From Azoarcus sp. L1K30 (GTDB taxonomy: Bacteria > Pseudomonadota > Gammaproteobacteria > Burkholderiales > Rhodocyclaceae), in assembly GCF_018122735.1 (NCBI RefSeq), contig NZ_JAGRRD010000001.1:3267190-3331189 (forward strand): a stretch of 64,000 nt of DNA, read 5' to 3'. The notes under the pieces are model-generated. The model ran no database searches and was not told the DNA's origin. It saw only the letters and a program-made list of their open reading frames with translations. Below, piece after piece: positions 60,610-64,000 of this stretch. The position numbers and the translations under genes are program-made. The first letter of the stretch is position 1. Every line of letters begins with the position of its first letter.

Positions 60610-62105
60610 TTCGCCGCAGCCCGCCCAAGCTGACGGCTGGCAACCGCCACCGGTTCGCGCGCCACCGCTTCAAGCATGGACTGCACATCGGAGAATTCAC
60701 GAACCTTGTTCAGATCCTGGAAATCACCCCACCGCAAAGCAGCCGGAATATCGTTGTAAATCTCTCGCGGCGCCGCAAAACAAGCTACCGGTACGGTGCC
60801 GCTCTCACCCGGGATCAGCTTGAATCCCTGACGCCCAGGCAGCAGAAGGGGTTGCCCCGGCTCGATGCGCGGATCGCTGACGAAGCGGTTGGGAAAGATG
60901 CGCTGCAGCTTGCCGCCGGCCGTGCGCGCATAGCAGTACACATAGGCCGGTGCGCTACTGCTGACACTGAAGCCGAGCCCCTCACCGGCACCTTGTTCAA
61001 CCGCATCCAACGCCAGGGCAATACGCGCGGCCGGCGCTTGCGCGGCGGGCAGCACATCACGCGCAGCAACCGCCGGCGGGTTGGGGAAGGGACCTTCGAG
61101 GAAAACCGTAAAGAAGGCCAGATCGACAGCAGGCGTATCGCCCATGCCCAGTGCGGCGCGATAGCTGCTTACCGCCTGACGCAGCGCTGGCGTCACGTTG
61201 CCATCGGCCGGACCATCATAAAAGCCGCGATTGCGCAGTTGGGTCTGGAAATAGGCCGTCAGCTCGCCGCCGCGCTCCATGCCGACGAACCAGTCCTCGA
61301 TTTCTTCGCGCACCTCCGGATTACGCGCATCGGCGCCAAGGCACTGCCAGTAGGGCAACTTGAGCAGCCGGCCGAAGAGCTCGACGGACGACAATTCGAC
61401 CATGTTGCGCAAGGCCTGGGCCGTGCCGTCGGTACGCTGGAAGGAGGTACTGAAATTGATGCCGATCTTGGAGAAAGTGGCCTGAGCATCGAGCGCATCG
61501 CCTTCCTTGACGATGGTCGTCAGGTTCTTTGACACGACCCCCGGAATGAGGGTCAGGCGTGTCGTGTCGGCCAGTGCCACATCGAGCCCAAGTACATTGA
61601 ACTGGCGACTGGTTGAGGCACCGGCACCGAGCAGGTTGCCGAGCGACACACCTCCATCGGCCTGACGTTTGAGCACACCTTCGTCAAGCTGGCTGATCGA
61701 CCCCCGCAGATTGAACTGGGGCACGACGGCGAAGGCGGTGCGCTTTTGCGCATTGGCCAGAAACGCCACGGCATTGTTCGCATCCTGCCCGAAAGCGCTG
61801 ACCTCGATGGCACGGCTGCGGCGGGTCTGATCCGACAGCGCCGACATCATCATGTCGCGCGTACCGGCACTGACCTTGCGCGTGCTGTCGGAAAGATCCT
61901 CGAGCACCACGCTCACGTCTCGCACACCGTAGGAGATATACAGCTTGTCCATGCAGCGCAGGGCGTCGGAAAAATTGGTGACGTTCCGTTGCGGCAGTGT
62001 TTGCGGTGGCGCAACTGCGGCAAGCACATCATCCTTTTTAGGCGGAAGCGATGTACATGCGCTAAGTGCGAGAAGCGCAAGAAGCCAGATCGGTTTTTGG
62101 GTCAT
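60606..62105 (-). CDS. CsgG-like lipoprotein with peptidoglycan-binding and DUF4384 domains
   Basis: 499 residues. Lipoprotein signal MTQKPIWLLALLALSAC (lipobox LSAC, Cys17). Residues 45-260 resemble CsgG, the curli export channel: VSVVLEDLSDSTRKVSAGTRDMMMSAL, FNLRGSISQLDEG, LGLDVALADTTRLTLIPG and MVELSSVELFGRLLKL. A peptidoglycan-binding-like stretch follows (RNRGFYDGPADGNVTPALRQ), then a C-terminal DUF4384-like domain (APAYVYCYARTAGGKLQRIFPN). The protein may form an outer-membrane pore with extra periplasmic domains. It lies between the secreted repeat proteins and the ECF sigma gene on one transcript. Confidence 0.78.
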   Translation of the reverse strand: MTQKPIWLLALLALSACTSLPPKKDDVLAAVAPPQTLPQRNVTNFSDALRCMDKLYISYGVRDVSVVLEDLSDSTRKVSAGTRDMMMSALSDQTRRSRAIEVSAFGQDANNAVAFLANAQKRTAFAVVPQFNLRGSISQLDEGVLKRQADGGVSLGNLLGAGASTSRQFNVLGLDVALADTTRLTLIPGVVSKNLTTIVKEGDALDAQATFSKIGINFSTSFQRTDGTAQALRNMVELSSVELFGRLLKLPYWQCLGADARNPEVREEIEDWFVGMERGGELTAYFQTQLRNRGFYDGPADGNVTPALRQAVSSYRAALGMGDTPAVDLAFFTVFLEGPFPNPPAVAARDVLPAAQAPAARIALALDAVEQGAGEGLGFSVSSSAPAYVYCYARTAGGKLQRIFPNRFVSDPRIEPGQPLLLPGRQGFKLIPGESGTVPVACFAAPREIYNDIPAALRWGDFQDLNKVREFSDVQSMLEAVAREPVAVASRQLGRAAAK

Positions 62106-62133
62106 GGAATGAGCGCAGAAAAGGGATGATGGA

Positions 62134-62460
62134 TCAGCGGCAGTTGTTACCCGCCTGAATGATATCGCCGGTAATGATCACCGTCGTCTCGCGCTTGGCC
62201 GACGTACCGATTTTCTTGTCGTCCTCAAACACGTTTCCGACTGCGATCGTGCACCCATTGTCAAAGGTCGTGAGCCCTCCCCCGCCACTTGAACCCGGTG
62301 ACTCGCCATCAAGGCGGGCGCGTGCACGATCTGAAGCACGCGCTGCCTGCTCGCTCTTCGCGCGTGCAATACGGGCATTCACGTCGTCGGGAATGTCCGG
62401 TGTTCCGGCGAACACCGGCGTCACTACGAACATCATCGACAGACACATACGCCGGAGCAT
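62134..62460 (-). CDS. Small secreted protein of the CsgG-like operon
   Basis: 108 residues. I chose ATG 62460, which opens a signal peptide (MLRRMCLSMMFVVTPVFA). The mature part has a charged Ala/Arg helix (RIARAKSEQAARASDRARARL), a Gly/Ser linker and a C-terminal beta-rich part (GCTIAVGNVFEDDKKIG, TVIITGDIIQAGNNC) with two cysteines. No family is recognised. By position it could be an accessory or chaperone for the repeat protein, like CsgE/F/H in curli, but sequence similarity to those is not visible. Its start lies 22 bp beyond the stop of the repeat protein gene. Confidence 0.65.
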   Translation of the reverse strand: MLRRMCLSMMFVVTPVFAGTPDIPDDVNARIARAKSEQAARASDRARARLDGESPGSSGGGGLTTFDNGCTIAVGNVFEDDKKIGTSAKRETTVIITGDIIQAGNNCR

Positions 62461-62482
62461 GGCCGCGGACGCCTTCCCGCGC

Positions 62483-63811
62483 CTATTGCGCACCTTCGAC
62501 TCCACCCACCAGAACACGCTGGGCTCCACCACTGGAACCCTGTGCGGTCTGGCGAACATCGCCTGTCACCGTCACGTTGGTGGAGACATTGCCGCCATTG
62601 GCATTGCGCACACTGCCAAGATTGATGGACTGAACGCTATTGCCGACAGCCGTTGCCGACTGGCTCAGATCACCCGTCACTTCAGCCCGCGTGTTCACGA
62701 CTGCTGCTGTATTCTCGGCACTGCCGATCGAGATGTTCTGCGACGTGTTGACCGAGTTGGTCGCATCTTGCGTAATGGCGCCGCTGCTGGCCGCTTCGGT
62801 AACTGCCTGCGTGCGAGAACCGTCCACGCTGCCCACCGACAATCGTTGCTGAACATTGCGATTACCGGACTGGCTCTGGCTGATCGCACCGGCAGTCGTC
62901 GCATTCGTCTGAATATTGCCTCGCGAATTCGTCGCACTGCCCACCTCAACCCGCTGACTGTTACCCTCAGACGGCGCCCCACCGCCGGCCGTCTGGGTAA
63001 CCGACCCGAGCACGTTACCGTTGGTTCTGGCCTCGAGCGGCGAGCCACCACGCACACTTCCAACCTCGATCCGCTGCTCGACGATACTGTCGGCAGACTG
63101 CGTCACCGCACCGCTCACCGTACCGCGAGACAACACACTGCCAGCCGCATCCACGTTGTTCACTGCGCCAACACCGAGTGACTGAACACCCGCCCCTGTC
63201 GCACCCCTGACTTGTGTAACACCCCCGCTCACGCTACCGCGAGCATTGACGCTCGACGCCTGGCTGCCTGAAATGCTGCCGACTTCGACACTTTGCGCAT
63301 TGGCCGAAGTGCCGCGGATACTCCCGCTACTGGACTGGATGACGCCTGCGCCGGTGATTTCACCACGGGTGGTGGCTGCACCCACGTCCGAGCCCACCAG
63401 ACTTCCGGCACCCACTCGCTGATCCACCGCTGCAGCACCGGTCGCACTCTGCACCACATCAGCCGCAATACCGCCGTCGAGTGTCGCGCTGTTGGCACGC
63501 GTGCCACCTTCCACACCGGCCACCGACACAGACTGGGTCGCGGCACCCGGACCTGTCTGCGTCTGCTGAACATTACCTGTCAGCGAACCGCGCGTACTCA
63601 GATTGTTCACGCCATTGGCCGGCGTTCCGCCCCCCTGGCTTGCCGGGGCCGACCCCACGGCCGACCCGGAGGGCCTCTGCACAACGGGCAACTGCACCTT
63701 TTCGGTAGTAACCAGCGTGTTGGAAACACCATCCTTCACGGTTTGCGCAAAAAGCGGCGTGCACGCGAGACTCAACATGGCGATCAGCAGGGGGCGGGGG
63801 GTGCTTTTCAT
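62483..63811 (-). CDS. Secreted ten-repeat protein, amyloid/beta-solenoid-like
   Basis: 442 residues. ATG at 63811 begins a signal peptide (MKSTPRPLLIAMLSLACTPLFA). After a 45-residue lead, residues 69-442 consist of ten imperfect repeats of 34-41 residues with the pattern RG-x-V-x-G-x-V-x-Q-(S/T)-x-x-G ... Q-x-(V/I)-x-V-G-S-V. They are rich in Gly, Ser, Asn, Gln, Thr and Val, with few charges and no cysteines. The regular Gln and Asn spacing recalls curlin-type amyloid repeats, but the unit is longer (about 37 versus 22). It is the first gene of the operon with the CsgG-like channel. The assembled structure is inferred. Confidence 0.78.
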   Translation of the reverse strand: MKSTPRPLLIAMLSLACTPLFAQTVKDGVSNTLVTTEKVQLPVVQRPSGSAVGSAPASQGGGTPANGVNNLSTRGSLTGNVQQTQTGPGAATQSVSVAGVEGGTRANSATLDGGIAADVVQSATGAAAVDQRVGAGSLVGSDVGAATTRGEITGAGVIQSSSGSIRGTSANAQSVEVGSISGSQASSVNARGSVSGGVTQVRGATGAGVQSLGVGAVNNVDAAGSVLSRGTVSGAVTQSADSIVEQRIEVGSVRGGSPLEARTNGNVLGSVTQTAGGGAPSEGNSQRVEVGSATNSRGNIQTNATTAGAISQSQSGNRNVQQRLSVGSVDGSRTQAVTEAASSGAITQDATNSVNTSQNISIGSAENTAAVVNTRAEVTGDLSQSATAVGNSVQSINLGSVRNANGGNVSTNVTVTGDVRQTAQGSSGGAQRVLVGGVEGAQ

Positions 63812-63943
63812 GATCAATTCTCCAGTTTCGGGGGCGCGGACGGGTACCGCTTGGAGATACTTCGTTCCGTATCCTAGTTTGGATGCACCCCGGGTGGAAT
63901 TTATTTCTTCGACCACTCGAAAATCCGCCCCCAACGCCTCCGA

Positions 63944-64000
63944 TCAGGGGTAGAGACCCCGCTCGGCACGGGCTTCGAGCACGCGGTGGCAGGCGATGAT
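63944..64000 (-). CDS. C-terminal end of a gene running off the right edge
   Basis: The minus strand at the right edge reads IIACHRVLEARAERGLYP then TGA, with C or G in nearly all third positions, so it is likely the end of a real gene. It is 132 bp upstream of the repeat-protein start on the same strand. The fragment is too short to identify. Confidence 0.45.
   Translation of the reverse strand: MIACHRVLEARAERGLYP

Overview
The window reads as chromosomal DNA of a high-GC betaproteobacterium, most likely from the Rhodocyclales (the Azoarcus/Aromatoleum/Thauera neighbourhood). The signs are very high third-position GC, a five-subunit acetophenone-carboxylase-type ketone carboxylase, a phasin, and a CowN gene (protects nitrogenase from CO) close to a candidate sigma-54/NifA-type promoter. 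The assignment is inferred from gene content, not from a marker gene.

Layout. 1-5.9 kb: surface and secreted proteins (a partial secreted protein, a tail-fibre-like protein, a HAF-repeat autotransporter), a methyltransferase, an IS3 relic and an MFS pump. 5.9-8.1 kb: a LysR regulator and arsC-arsH. 8.2-22.8 kb: a minus-strand catabolic operon (apcA, B, C, D, E-like subunits, SDR, acyl-CoA ligase, MDR reductase) facing a divergent MalT-type regulator. 22.8-30.8 kb: an AT-richer accessory island with a reverse transcriptase-nitrilase fusion (DRT type 1 / UG1 class anti-phage RT), a broken CaiB paralogue with its terminator, REP-like repeats, a small lipoprotein operon and an IS91-like element carrying a tyrosine recombinase. 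30.9-43.7 kb: a second minus-strand operon (RND transporter, two DUF1329 proteins, a YCF48-like protein, a DUF1302 outer-membrane protein, two thiolases, an acyl-CoA dehydrogenase, a CaiB/racemase). 44.2-52.2 kb: FUSC protein, hydrolase, CowN, cation/proton antiporter, phasin, a CooA-like Crp/Fnr regulator and an AAA ATPase. 52.3-56.0 kb: a two-domain glycosyltransferase, a collagen-like protein with a BclA-like head and an IPTL-CTERM protein. 56.2-59.2 kb: thioesterase, small membrane protein, LysR and a branched-chain aminotransferase. 59.3-63.8 kb: a minus-strand operon for a ten-repeat secreted protein, a small secreted protein, a CsgG-like lipoprotein, an ECF sigma factor and its anti-sigma factor.

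How it fits together (inference). The two large operons can form one route for a hydrophobic secondary alcohol or ketone. DUF1302/DUF1329/RND handle the lipophilic substrate, the SDR oxidises alcohol to ketone, the Apc-like enzyme carboxylates it with ATP, the acetoacetyl-CoA-synthetase-like ligase activates the beta-keto acid, and thiolases, acyl-CoA dehydrogenase and CaiB/racemase complete degradation. The RT island sits between the two operons. The least conventional region is the CsgG-like/repeat-protein/ECF operon, which looks like an amyloid-type surface export system unlike classical curli. The CowN/CooA-like/sigma-54 group suggests a small CO- and nitrogen-fixation-related regulon.
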